DNA from: an uncultured Flaviramulus sp.
GTDB taxonomy: Bacteria; Bacteroidota; Bacteroidia; Flavobacteriales; Flavobacteriaceae
Direction: 5' to 3'
NCBI GenBank assembly: GCA_947501105.1
Contig: CANMUP010000004.1
Span: 186,001 to 250,000, forward strand
DNA: 64,000 bases
The notes under the pieces were generated by a model. That model saw only the letters and a program-made list of their open reading frames with translations. It was not told where the DNA came from and made no database searches. Numbering within the stretch: position 1 is the first letter of the stretch; every line of letters begins with the position of its first letter. The translations under genes were made by a program, and so were the position numbers. Shown here one piece after another: positions 44,960 through 54,477 of this stretch.

Positions 44960-47227
44960 TTACTTTAACTCAAGCAATTCTTTTTCGCTAAACGTACTCC
45001 CGCTAGCTGGTTTTTTATCTCTCAATAACTTTATTTTTTCTATACTTATATTCTCAGATTTATTTGTAAAAGCATTGTTTATATAACTAATAATATCCTG
45101 TAAATCCTTATCTGTAAAATCGGGGTTATTCGCTAATCCTGGCATAACAATATTCATGTCGTATAACTTACCATTGACATGAATTGGACCGGATAATCCA
45201 TGTAAAATAATTAAAGCTAGTTTTTCAGTTGACCCCTTAACATATTCTGAATTTTTTAATGGAGGTGCTAAACCATCAATTCCATCGCCATCAACCCCAT
45301 GACAAGTGGCACATATGTTTCTAAACAATTTGAATCCAGCAGTTCTAGAATCTGTCCCAACAGATGTTTTTGTGTATATAAAATTCTTTGAATCTTTCTT
45401 TTTATTATCTAAAGTTTCATTTAACAATTCTAATAAAATTGTTTCAGACAAATCATCTTTAATTTGATTCGAAAAAATTAAAAATTCATTTTCAACACCT
45501 CTCAAACTATTTATAATAGCTTCTTGATACACTTTCCTGTTTTTATATTTATTTGATAGTTTTAATATCAATGGAAAAAACTTTTCAGGCGAAACTTGTA
45601 TCCATTTACCTAAAGCAGTTGCTGTATATAAATCAATCTCTTCGTCATTTTTTAGAAGCAAATTATTTATAAGATCAGATATTGAATCTAAATTATCTAT
45701 AGAAGCAAATTGTTCTAATAAAACTATGGCATGACTTATTACATCACTTTCACTATTTGAAGAAAGTATTCTTTCTAGTAATTTGCCATTAAGAGCATTC
45801 AATCCATTTAAAGTATGCATTGCATGTATTTGTGAAATAGAGTTCGTTTCATTTAAAACTATCTTCTTCAAAAGAGGAATAGCAGCTTTGTTCTTTTTAA
45901 AAACAAGTAATTGTTGTGCTCTATCTCTTAGCCATCCGTTAGGGCTATATAATAAATCAACTAACTTCTTAGCGTTTAATTTTTCGATTTTAATAATTTT
46001 GTTAGGGCTACTTTTCTTATTACTTACTTTTAAAATTCGCCCCATTCCTATAATGGTATCTAACTTTTTATTGGCATAATGCTTTTGCAAATAAGGCGTT
46101 AAAAAGGCCTTATCTTGTATTATTCCTCTATGCATATCTACAATATACATATTACCATCGGGTCCATTAAATAGGTTAACAGGCCGAAAGCCTTCATCAG
46201 TAGAAGCAATAAACTCTTTATTATCTATAGCTTGTTTAGCCGTTACTTTATTTCCTTTTATTGTTAAAATATTTCGCTTAACAAGATTTGCCTCTGGTGC
46301 GCAGACAAATGCATTTTCAAAATATGCTTTAGAAAATTGATCTCCTCTATAAACCATTGGCCCGCATGCTGATGTAACATTAACTAAAAGGCTATCCTTA
46401 TCTAAAACTCCTTTTTGATATCCTCTATTTACAGAAGTTGCATGTAAAGGATATACTCTTTGATCTGGAGTTAAAATATTATTTAATGCTGCATTGGGTT
46501 TGTAATAGGGATTTTTAATAGAAACATTTGGCAAAATATAATCACCTATTAATTGAGTGGAGTTATTATTGTAATACAACCTTCCAAAATTATCTTTAGT
46601 TATTCCCCATTGGCCTCGAAATGATGTAGGCTCTTTAACCCACTTTCCGTTTTTAATTTGATATCGGAAATTCGATTTAGCACTATAAATCCAATTATCT
46701 ATGTGCATCATTAAGCCGTTAGGTTGATGCTCTACATTTCCACCATCTGAATACAAAGAATCAACTAACACCCTATTTATAGGTTTGTCATTTTTTATAT
46801 TTACAAACCAAAGATTTGGTGGTTCAGCATATAATAAACCTCCATAAACATGAGCAATTGCTCTTGGAAGTATCAAACTATCTATAAATACTTTTGAATG
46901 ATCGGTAATACCATCGTTATCTAAATCTTCTAGAATAGTAATTGTACCATTAGGCATCTCTTGACCAGTCCCTTCAAGATTTTGCATGTAGCCTTTCATT
47001 TCAACCACCCAAATTCGACCGTCATTATCGAAATCCATTGCTACTGGGGCTTCAATAAATGGTTCGGAAGCGATTGCTTGTAATTTGAATCCTTCTTCAA
47101 TTTGATACTGATCTAAAGAAACTTTAGGTTCGTTAAAGGAAACAGAGTCACATCCAGAAATCATTAGTAGGAGCGTCAATAAAAAAAATATGGTGTGTTT
47201 TAATTTTATAGCTATTGAATTGAGCAT
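44960..47227 (-). CDS. PVC-type membrane-bound dehydrogenase lipoprotein with cytochrome c domain
   Basis: 755 residues. Lipoprotein signal with lipobox ISGC near residue 25. Residues about 40-400 form the seven-bladed propeller of the Pirellula/Verrucomicrobium-type dehydrogenase family (AMDFDNDGRIWVVEMKGY, NGPDGNMYIVDMHRGIIQD). HEAT-like repeats occupy about 410-600, and a cytochrome c domain holds the heme motif CATCHG near 635 with the distal methionine probably in IVMPGLANNP. It is anchored in the periplasm or on the outer membrane and could pass electrons from sugar oxidation. It heads a leftward group of exported oxidoreductases and glycosidases, although its gene is transcribed last. 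Confidence 0.85.
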   Translation of the reverse strand: MLNSIAIKLKHTIFFLLTLLLMISGCDSVSFNEPKVSLDQYQIEEGFKLQAIASEPFIEAPVAMDFDNDGRIWVVEMKGYMQNLEGTGQEMPNGTITILEDLDNDGITDHSKVFIDSLILPRAIAHVYGGLLYAEPPNLWFVNIKNDKPINRVLVDSLYSDGGNVEHQPNGLMMHIDNWIYSAKSNFRYQIKNGKWVKEPTSFRGQWGITKDNFGRLYYNNNSTQLIGDYILPNVSIKNPYYKPNAALNNILTPDQRVYPLHATSVNRGYQKGVLDKDSLLVNVTSACGPMVYRGDQFSKAYFENAFVCAPEANLVKRNILTIKGNKVTAKQAIDNKEFIASTDEGFRPVNLFNGPDGNMYIVDMHRGIIQDKAFLTPYLQKHYANKKLDTIIGMGRILKVSNKKSSPNKIIKIEKLNAKKLVDLLYSPNGWLRDRAQQLLVFKKNKAAIPLLKKIVLNETNSISQIHAMHTLNGLNALNGKLLERILSSNSESDVISHAIVLLEQFASIDNLDSISDLINNLLLKNDEEIDLYTATALGKWIQVSPEKFFPLILKLSNKYKNRKVYQEAIINSLRGVENEFLIFSNQIKDDLSETILLELLNETLDNKKKDSKNFIYTKTSVGTDSRTAGFKLFRNICATCHGVDGDGIDGLAPPLKNSEYVKGSTEKLALIILHGLSGPIHVNGKLYDMNIVMPGLANNPDFTDKDLQDIISYINNAFTNKSENISIEKIKLLRDKKPASGSTFSEKELLELK

Positions 47228-47292
47228 AGATTATTGATAATATCGACTTCGAAGATATATAAAAAAGGGATTTATAACTGGAATTTCAGCTT

Positions 47293-48963
47293 TCAATTTT
47301 TGAAAGTACTAAAGTTTTGAGTCCAATTAGGTTTTAAAACTTCACCTGGCTCTTTTGTGTTTTGGGGTGAGAAGTAATCGAAATAATAAATGTTTTCTGA
47401 TTTATAAATTTTAAAGACACTTTTCAAGCGGTTTTCAAAATTTTCAAAGGACTTGTTGTTTCTTCTTGTCCAAGCAGCTTCTGCCATTGCAGACATCCGC
47501 GTATACAACATATAATCAAATCTTTCTTCGGTATTAATTTGTTCTGTCCATAGATTAGCTTGAATACCTAAAATTTTTGGATTTGTCAGATCAATATTTT
47601 TCAAAGAATCTGGAAAATCATAAGTATCATTAAGGGAACCAAAACCATCCCATCTGCGACCAAGTTTATGCATACTATCTTGAACAAAATCAAAATACAG
47701 AGGTTTTCTAGGGCATAGTATCATTTTGTAATTTTTAAACAACCCTTTTTCTAAAATATCGGGTTTATCATGTCTCCACCACATGGCTAGTGTGTTTTCG
47801 TTATTCATATTATTTTCAATAACTTCATCCCATCCTATAATTTCTTTTTTTAATGAAATAACAGAGTCCCTCATTCTGTTAAGAAAATACGTTTCAACTT
47901 CTTTAATGTTTTTTAAATTTTCTTTTTTCATTAAAGCGGTAACCTCTTTGTCTTTTGCCCAATGCTGATTTCCAAAACTTACTTCATCAGCCCCAATATG
48001 AATATATTTTGAAGGAAACAAAGTTGCAACTTCCTTCAGAACGTTTGTTAAAAATTCATAGGTTGATGTACGTGCAGGATGAAACGTAAAATGAGGATGT
48101 TTTTTAGTACCACCACCTGAAAGTTCAGGGTAAGCTCTAATGGCTGCTGATGCATGCCCAGGCATATCAATTTCTGGGATAATTTCAATATTTCGTTGTG
48201 AGGCAAATTGTACAACTTCTTTTATATCATCTTGAGTATAAAATTGAGGTTCTGCAGTCGGGTTGCTATAATTGCCTAAGGCTCCTATGTGAGTAAGCTT
48301 TGGGTATTTCTTAATTTCAATACGCCAACCTGGAGCATCAGTAAGATGCCAATGAAATTTATTTAACTTTTGTAAAGACATTAGCTCTAAAAGTTGCTTG
48401 ATTTTTTCTTTTCCAAAAAAGTGCCGAGATTCATCAACCATAATACCTCTCCAAGTATAACGAGGAGAATCTATAACCTCAACATTAGGAATTTCTATTC
48501 CTCTATTTTTTTCTTTATCTTGAATAATGTCAAGTTTAAGTAATTGTCTTAAGGATTGTAACCCATTAAAAATACCTTTTTCTGAACCTCCTTTAAGATG
48601 AATTGAATTGTTAGTAACAACTAAGTTATATGATTCTTCACTAGATAAACCTGATGTAGTTTCTATAGAAATATAGTTTTTATTTGGTTCCAACTCTGTT
48701 TCAACTTTTAAATCGAACCCAATTTTTTGTCGGATTAATTCTCTAAATACAGCACTACAATTTTTTAACTTACTTGAATTATTTAGAATAAAGAACTTTG
48801 TCTCACTATTTAAATTGAACCTACCGTCTTTTATTTCTAAAGTTTCTGGAAGTGGTACAATAGAATACATGTCTATAGTATTCTTAATTGGTTTTTGGCA
48901 ACTAAAAAAAGTTAGAGATGTGAATAAAATTAATGTATATAGACTTTTTTTAAAAGATATCAT
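47293..48963 (-). CDS. GH20 beta-N-acetylhexosaminidase lipoprotein
   Basis: 556 residues from the ATG at 48961-48963; the longer frame starts only at a GTG. Lipobox FFSC near residue 22. A GH20b-type N-terminal domain (ISIETTSGLSSEESYNLVV) precedes the catalytic barrel: MVDESRHFFGKEKIKQLLEL, KFHWHLTDAPGWRIEIKKYP, and the catalytic Asp-Glu pair in HIGADEVSFG near residue 323. It removes terminal GlcNAc or GalNAc from glycans, probably in the periplasm or at the cell surface. It is the only classical glycoside hydrolase in this region. Confidence 0.93.
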   Translation of the reverse strand: MISFKKSLYTLILFTSLTFFSCQKPIKNTIDMYSIVPLPETLEIKDGRFNLNSETKFFILNNSSKLKNCSAVFRELIRQKIGFDLKVETELEPNKNYISIETTSGLSSEESYNLVVTNNSIHLKGGSEKGIFNGLQSLRQLLKLDIIQDKEKNRGIEIPNVEVIDSPRYTWRGIMVDESRHFFGKEKIKQLLELMSLQKLNKFHWHLTDAPGWRIEIKKYPKLTHIGALGNYSNPTAEPQFYTQDDIKEVVQFASQRNIEIIPEIDMPGHASAAIRAYPELSGGGTKKHPHFTFHPARTSTYEFLTNVLKEVATLFPSKYIHIGADEVSFGNQHWAKDKEVTALMKKENLKNIKEVETYFLNRMRDSVISLKKEIIGWDEVIENNMNNENTLAMWWRHDKPDILEKGLFKNYKMILCPRKPLYFDFVQDSMHKLGRRWDGFGSLNDTYDFPDSLKNIDLTNPKILGIQANLWTEQINTEERFDYMLYTRMSAMAEAAWTRRNNKSFENFENRLKSVFKIYKSENIYYFDYFSPQNTKEPGEVLKPNWTQNFSTFKN

Positions 48964-49058
48964 TTCATTTTCATTACTGAATGTTTTCGTTATACACTGC
49001 ACCTAAATATGGTTCCACAGCCTACCTCCAGTATATAATTAAATTTCTTAGATTATAT

Positions 49059-50396
49059 TTATAATTTAGGTTCCCACCCTGATTGATATTCTCTTTTCCA
49101 GTTTTTCATGGCTTCTTCATTGTTTAAAACTTTACCAGTAATAGAATCTATTTTTAAAGTCTCTCCAGCATCTTGTGCCATATTACCTAAGTGGCACAGC
49201 ATTGTAGAAATGCTAGCATCTTGAATATCGGAATTAAGACTTTTATCTTTTCGTATGGCATCAAAGAAATTACCAACATGATTAACATCTAGTCCTCCAA
49301 TTCCTCTTGTATTGGTTGTGGCACTTGCCGATTTTTCTAATTCTTCCTTAATAGGGTTCCCTTGTAAATCGAAGAGTTTATAAAAATTACGGTCTAACTG
49401 AATAGATCCTTCACTTCCATAAATTGTAATCCCTCTTCCTGGTCTTTCAGGCTTCATAATGCCTCTACTATGTCCAGTCCAAGTGATGAATTTATCCTCA
49501 GCAAATTTGTAAGTTACTTGCTGATTATCTACAAATTCCCAATCATCTTTATAAGTGTATTTTCCACCAAAAGAAGTAACACTTTCAGGGAGATCAACAC
49601 CTAATGCCCAGCGACAAATATCAATTTCATGGGTGCCGTTATTGTGAATCTCTCCGGTTCCCCAACTACGAAACCAATGCCAATTATATGGATGAATATT
49701 ATCTTTATAGTCTTTTCTTGGAGCCGGCCCTTGCCACAGGTCCCAATCTAATGTATTTGGAATATCTATTTTATTTCCAACGCCTATTGAACCTCTGTTA
49801 TTCGAGTAATAAGCTTCTCCTTTATAAACGTTTCCTATAATTCCTGCTTTTATATCTTTTATGGCATTAATGGACGTTTGAGCAGAACGTTGTTGATTCC
49901 CCATTTGCACTTTTTTGCCATATTTTTTTTGAGCTTCAACTAAAAGATCATTTTCATAAGGGTTGTGACTACAAGGTTTTTCTACATAAACATGTTTTCC
50001 TGCTTGTAATGCCAAAATAGCCATAGGTGCATGCCAATGTTCTGGAGTGGCTATGAAAATAGCATCAACATTTTTATCTTCTAAAATTTTACGAAAGTCT
50101 TTTTCTACTTTAGGGATATAACCAATGTTCTTTTTACACCAAACATTGTGTTCTTCTAAAATAGTATCATCCACATCACAACTATAAAGCACCTTTGCAT
50201 TTAAGTCTTGATGAATAGCTATAACATGTGCTTTTGCTCTACTTCGCACGCCGATAACAGCACAATTTATATGATCGTTAGCTCCTAAAATATTGGAATA
50301 GCTTTGTGCAGAAAGACTTGTTAAACCACCCGTAAATGCAACACCAACAGCGCCAGCAGTTGCTTTTTTAAGAAAATCTCTTCTATTTGAACTCAT
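49059..50396 (-). CDS. Tat-exported Gfo/Idh/MocA-family oxidoreductase
   Basis: 445 residues. The N-terminus NRRDFLKKATAGAVGVAF is a twin-arginine signal. The dinucleotide-binding part reads INCAVIGVRSRAKAHVIAI, followed by DAIFIATPEHWHAPMAILALQAGKHVYVEKP, which carries the family lysine, and the C-terminal sandwich domain contains HNNGTHEIDICRWALGV. It would oxidise or epimerise a sugar with a tightly bound nicotinamide cofactor carried through the Tat system. Next to a DUF1080 gene (14 bases), consistent with C3 oxidation of a glycoside followed by cleavage. Confidence 0.88.
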   Translation of the reverse strand: MSSNRRDFLKKATAGAVGVAFTGGLTSLSAQSYSNILGANDHINCAVIGVRSRAKAHVIAIHQDLNAKVLYSCDVDDTILEEHNVWCKKNIGYIPKVEKDFRKILEDKNVDAIFIATPEHWHAPMAILALQAGKHVYVEKPCSHNPYENDLLVEAQKKYGKKVQMGNQQRSAQTSINAIKDIKAGIIGNVYKGEAYYSNNRGSIGVGNKIDIPNTLDWDLWQGPAPRKDYKDNIHPYNWHWFRSWGTGEIHNNGTHEIDICRWALGVDLPESVTSFGGKYTYKDDWEFVDNQQVTYKFAEDKFITWTGHSRGIMKPERPGRGITIYGSEGSIQLDRNFYKLFDLQGNPIKEELEKSASATTNTRGIGGLDVNHVGNFFDAIRKDKSLNSDIQDASISTMLCHLGNMAQDAGETLKIDSITGKVLNNEEAMKNWKREYQSGWEPKL

Positions 50397-50410
50397 CTTA
50401 TTAATTGTTT

Positions 50411-51817
50411 TTAATTGAACTCTCTAATTTTTATACTTCTATAATGCACGGTATCTCCATGATCTTGAAGTAAAATATGACCACTTGCCCATTGTCCAAA
50501 TTCTGGCCAGTTTTTATATTTACTATAAGCAACAAGAGCTCTAAACATTTGTGAAGACCTATCATATTCAATCACTTTTTCATTGTTTAACCAATGCTCT
50601 ACATGGGCGCCTTTAACAACTATTCTTGCTTTATTCCAGTTACCTATACCCTTAAACTGTTTACCTCTTCCTGGTATCGATAGATTCTCTGCTGTAATTA
50701 AATCGTAAAGAGATCCAATAGTTCTATTCCCATTTACACCCGCTTTTGCGTCAGGATGGTTTTTATCATCTAAAATTTGAAATTCACATCCAATAGCAGA
50801 ACCAGTTCCTTTATTAAGTTCGGCATCAACAAAATATTTAATACCACTATTTGCTCCCTTGGTAATTTTAAATTCTAACTCTAATTCAAAACTGCTAAAA
50901 ACGTTTTCAGTTATAATATCACCAGGGCCAGTAGATTCAGCCCCATCAGTTGCCAAGACAGTTAATGCATTATCTTTAATATCCCATCCAGATTTTGGAA
51001 AATGATCTAGTTTAGCTCCGTGCCATCCATTATTAGTCTTACCATCCCAAAGTAAACGCCACCCTTTATCTACTTCATTTTGAGTAAGGCTATTTATTAA
51101 ATAGCTCATTTCTTTTACATTTGGGTTTGAAGGCCAACGTTCCTCACTTAAGTTATTTGTTTTAATTCTAATATTCTTCCATTTAATTTCTTTTCCAGCA
51201 TGATTTTCATTCGAACCAATACCATGAACTTGCAATGCAATGAATCCAGAAGATGTTAAATCGTCTATTAAGTTTGAACATTGCACACCATTTATCCAAG
51301 TTTTAATGGAATTACCAATAGCCTCAATTCTACAACTATTCCAAACACCATTTTTAAAAGCTTTTCGCCCTTTATTATTTAAAGACAATGGATAAATCCA
51401 TCCTCTTCTTCCTTCATCATAAACACCTCCACTAAATGCACGATCGCTAGGATCCAGCTCAAATTGATAACCGTGAACTCTACCATTATTATAATCCTTG
51501 AAACTATTAGATCTAAACTGAACACCCGAATTAATGGAAGGGTCTACCATAACATCAAACTCTAAAATAAAATCGCCATAAATCTTTTCTGTGCTCAAAA
51601 AACTATTTGGAATTTTGATTTTAGTAATGCCAATTATTTCACTGTTTTCTACCTTATACTTAGCAGTGCCATTTAATTGTTTCCAACCTGTTAGATCTTT
51701 ACCGTTAAAAAGAGAGATCCACCCATCTTTGGATGTTTGTGAATTAGCTTTAAAACCGATAAGGTTAATTAAAAGAAAACTAGTTAAAAAAAGGAGTGTG
51801 AATTGTGATAGTTTCAT
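50411..51817 (-). CDS. Secreted protein with two DUF1080 domains
   Basis: 468 residues with a signal peptide. Two copies of the DUF1080/3-keto-glycoside hydrolase sandwich: the first at about 28-220 ([39 protein letters not shown]), the second at about 245-468 ([61 protein letters not shown]). The tandem is unusual compared with the single-domain members nearby. It probably acts in the periplasm on products of the neighbouring Gfo/Idh enzymes. A 12-bp palindrome lies 18 bases upstream of its start. Confidence 0.85.
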   Translation of the reverse strand: MKLSQFTLLFLTSFLLINLIGFKANSQTSKDGWISLFNGKDLTGWKQLNGTAKYKVENSEIIGITKIKIPNSFLSTEKIYGDFILEFDVMVDPSINSGVQFRSNSFKDYNNGRVHGYQFELDPSDRAFSGGVYDEGRRGWIYPLSLNNKGRKAFKNGVWNSCRIEAIGNSIKTWINGVQCSNLIDDLTSSGFIALQVHGIGSNENHAGKEIKWKNIRIKTNNLSEERWPSNPNVKEMSYLINSLTQNEVDKGWRLLWDGKTNNGWHGAKLDHFPKSGWDIKDNALTVLATDGAESTGPGDIITENVFSSFELELEFKITKGANSGIKYFVDAELNKGTGSAIGCEFQILDDKNHPDAKAGVNGNRTIGSLYDLITAENLSIPGRGKQFKGIGNWNKARIVVKGAHVEHWLNNEKVIEYDRSSQMFRALVAYSKYKNWPEFGQWASGHILLQDHGDTVHYRSIKIREFN

Positions 51818-51834
51818 GTGTGTTTTTTAAAATT

Positions 51835-51846
51835 GTGTGCGCACAC
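51835..51846. promoter_or_regulatory. GTGTGC/GCACAC palindrome, LacI-type operator candidate
   Basis: A perfect 12-bp palindrome with the central CG typical of LacI-family operators, located in the 121-base gap between two leftward genes, just upstream of the double-DUF1080 start. No LacI gene is visible in the window. Confidence 0.35.
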
Positions 51847-51938
51847 GCAAATTTACATATTTATGATTGATATACAATTTTTTATGTTGAAAATTTTGAT
51901 TGCTAATTGAATTAGTTAGCAGCTTCTCAATGATTTAA

Positions 51939-53372
51939 CTAAAATTCTCGATAGTCTCCTTCTAAATATTGATTAGCTTCTTCTTTTGAGAATTTAGCAT
52001 TAACACTGTCCCAATGCAATGTTTCATTTGGAAAACGTCCAGCAATAACACCTAAAAGTATGGTTTCGGTTAATCTAGATGCATAAGAAAAAGGTGCACT
52101 ACAGGTGTCTTTTCCTAAACAAGCATCAATAAACTGATGATAGTGTTTTGGTCCTTCTGATCCATAGTTACGAATAGGTTTCCCCATATTATTAGCTTCT
52201 TCAACTGCAGTAATCTCAGAGGATATATCTACGTATTCCCCATCAACAATTTTTTTAGGTAACTGCATAAAATGTGGCAAAAGTAAGCGTCCTTTTTCAC
52301 CAACAAACATGGCTCCTTGTTCTGGCAAAGACCCTTCGTCTGCAGTTTTTGTATCTAAGGACATTTTATCTTCTAAAGACTTATCATCACTGCTTGACGA
52401 TTTTTCTTTTTTTGCTCCTGGTAATATTAAATCTTCATGTTCTTTTGGTGCTCCAGGGCCATCGTACCATACCCACTTTAAAGTTTCTGCAGTATGTTTA
52501 GTTTGTGGAAATTCATACGTTACAATATTGTTTTCTGGATAACCAAAGCCTGAAGGTTGCCTACATTCATTTTTAATCGTTCTAGGCACATCAAGCTCTA
52601 AAGCATTATAAGGTGTATCAAAAATATGTACTCCCATGTCTCCTAATGTTCCACAGCCATAATCCATTAATTTACGCCAGTTCCCTGGATGATAAACGTT
52701 TTCTTTATACGGACGTTCAGCCGAAGTTCCCAACCAAAGATTCCAATCTAATGTCACAGGAATAGCATCACTACCTTCTGGTGCTAGCCCATCATAACCC
52801 CAATTTTTTGGTGACCATGCGTGTACGGTATGAACCTTTCCTATAATTCCTGATTGAATTAATAGTGTGGCTAATTTATAATCATAAAAAGAGTGCACTT
52901 GAATACCCATTTGAGTAACCAGATTTTTTTCTTTAGCGAGTTTGTTCATTGCTCTTGCTTCTGAAACATGATGTGTTAATGGTTTTTGACAATACACAGG
53001 TTTGTTCATGTTCATGGCTAGCATAGATGCTGGAGCATGAGTATGATCTGGTGTTGAAACTACAACAGCATCAATATCATTTTTCATCTCTTTCAACATC
53101 ACTCTATAGTCAGAAAAAGTTTTTGCATTTGGAAACAGTTTTTTAGCTTCATTAAGGTAATTTGAATCAACGTCGCATAAAGCTGTAACATCTACTAATG
53201 GATGAGATGATATATCTTTAAGGTCTGCTAGTCCCATGTTACCTACACCAATATGAGCGGTTCGAATACGTTCCTTTATTACAGGTTTTTCTTTACACAT
53301 TATTAGCGACGGTGCTAATGTAATACCAGCAACTCCTAATCCGCTTTTCTTTAAAAAATCTCTTTTATTCAT
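51939..53372 (-). CDS. Exported Gfo/Idh/MocA-family oxidoreductase, second copy
   Basis: 477 residues. MNKRDFLKKSGLGVAGITLAP resembles a Tat signal with KR in place of RR. The fold motifs are RTAHIGVGNMGLADLKDI, AVVVSTPDHTHAPASMLAMN, VYCQKPLTHHVSEARAM (family lysine) and GCGTLGDMGVHIFDTPYN. A charged, serine-rich insert lies at about 325-355 (KKEKSSSSDDKSLEDK). It is about as similar to the first copy as family members usually are, not a recent duplicate. It is followed on the same strand by the DUF1080 double protein after a 121-base gap, and it sits 19 bases after a third DUF1080 gene. Confidence 0.87.
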   Translation of the reverse strand: MNKRDFLKKSGLGVAGITLAPSLIMCKEKPVIKERIRTAHIGVGNMGLADLKDISSHPLVDVTALCDVDSNYLNEAKKLFPNAKTFSDYRVMLKEMKNDIDAVVVSTPDHTHAPASMLAMNMNKPVYCQKPLTHHVSEARAMNKLAKEKNLVTQMGIQVHSFYDYKLATLLIQSGIIGKVHTVHAWSPKNWGYDGLAPEGSDAIPVTLDWNLWLGTSAERPYKENVYHPGNWRKLMDYGCGTLGDMGVHIFDTPYNALELDVPRTIKNECRQPSGFGYPENNIVTYEFPQTKHTAETLKWVWYDGPGAPKEHEDLILPGAKKEKSSSSDDKSLEDKMSLDTKTADEGSLPEQGAMFVGEKGRLLLPHFMQLPKKIVDGEYVDISSEITAVEEANNMGKPIRNYGSEGPKHYHQFIDACLGKDTCSAPFSYASRLTETILLGVIAGRFPNETLHWDSVNAKFSKEEANQYLEGDYREF

Positions 53373-53391
53373 TTTATAACCTTTAATTATA

Positions 53392-54141
53392 TTATAGCTT
53401 CTTTACTTTTATGTTTCGTAACCATAAAGGACTATCGTGGTCTTGAATAGCAATATAGCCAGATTTAAAAGTACCGTATTTTGGAAAATCTTTCCACTTA
53501 CCTGATTTTTTTCGAGTTTCCCAATCTTCTGACCAAGGCACAAATTCAAGCAGTTTTTTACCATTTAGCCAATGTTCTACTTTTTCTGTTGTAAAAATGA
53601 TACGGGAAGTATTCCATTCCATAGCTGGTTTTACTATTTTTTGACTCAAATCTGGCATATACATGGCATAGTCCGCTCCTGTTTTCTGCCATTCTTCTAA
53701 AGTAGCATCATTGATTTCTTCCCATTTTAAGTCATCTAACATTTGATATTCTGGAGACACCTCGTACGGCGACCAATCACCTTCTTGTATATGGTACATC
53801 ATTCCACTATTTCCACCTTCAGGAATCTTCCATTCCCAATATAGTTCGAAATTGTCGAATTCTTCTGCTGCATAAATAATGTCTTTACCTCCTTTGCGGT
53901 CGGCTTCTAAACGCTTTTCGGTATCAAAGGTTAGTTCACCATCTTTTATAACCCAACTAGGAGGTAACGCATCGCCATTGTAGGCTCGCCACCCATCTAA
54001 ACTAGAGCCATCAAAAAGATGAATCCAGTCATCTGTTTGCATTTCGGTTTTTTGCTCGGTTACTTCTTGTTCAGCCTTTTTATTCTGTTTACAGGAAAAA
54101 AGCATAATGGTAATTGCTAAAATTGAAATTAATTGCTTCAT
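53392..54141 (-). CDS. DUF1080 lipoprotein
   Basis: 249 residues with a lipoprotein signal (ITIMLFSC). One DUF1080 sandwich: WIHLFDGSSLDGWRAYNGD near 38, NFELYWEWKIPEGGNSGMMYHI near 97, EYQMLDD near 130, SRIIFTTEKVEHWLNGKKLLEF near 185 and the closing GYIAIQDHDSPLWLRNIKVKKL. It is membrane-anchored in the periplasm or at the surface. First gene of the leftward group; its promoter should lie in 54142-54477. Confidence 0.87.
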   Translation of the reverse strand: MKQLISILAITIMLFSCKQNKKAEQEVTEQKTEMQTDDWIHLFDGSSLDGWRAYNGDALPPSWVIKDGELTFDTEKRLEADRKGGKDIIYAAEEFDNFELYWEWKIPEGGNSGMMYHIQEGDWSPYEVSPEYQMLDDLKWEEINDATLEEWQKTGADYAMYMPDLSQKIVKPAMEWNTSRIIFTTEKVEHWLNGKKLLEFVPWSEDWETRKKSGKWKDFPKYGTFKSGYIAIQDHDSPLWLRNIKVKKL

Positions 54142-54477
54142 GGAATTAAAAGTATGTTACTTATTATTTTCTTTTGGATGAGATTGATTACAAAATAAAT
54201 TAAGAATTAAATATAGAAAAAAGACAAGGAATTTTGCTACAAAAAGGAGTTTATTATATAGATAACTATGTTTACACGACCAATAACTAATTTGAAACGA
54301 TTAATGCTATAGGTTTAAATAAAATTAACAGTCGAAAACGTTTGAGTCATAAATATTTTATGCAGATGCAATTAAAGTGTTAAGAATATGATATTTCTTC
54401 TAACAAACCTATATTTTTAAAAGTGCTGAAGCTTAAATATAAATATATTAGCTGTAGCATAAAATTATTTTTTAGAT
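54142..54477. other. Divergent intergenic region between DUF1080 and gapN
   Basis: 336 AT-rich bases that must hold two outward promoters. The only structured site seen is the palindrome AAACGTTT at 54336-54343, whose CG centre would suit a LacI-type regulator but which is short enough to be chance. No RNA gene or ORF of note. Confidence 0.4.

Noticed and set aside
47293-49002. Longer start for the GH20 gene at 49002.
   Set aside because: That start is a GTG giving no signal sequence at the N-terminus, whereas the ATG at 48963 gives a normal lipoprotein signal.
44960-54141. Treating the whole 35.5-54.1 kb region as one insertion.
   Set aside because: The ilvA-tail repeat ends at 44941, and nothing comparable was found at the far edge near 54.1 kb.
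54336-54343. AAACGTTT as a regulator binding site.
   Set aside because: An 8-bp palindrome is expected by chance in AT-rich DNA of this length; kept only as a remark on the intergenic region.
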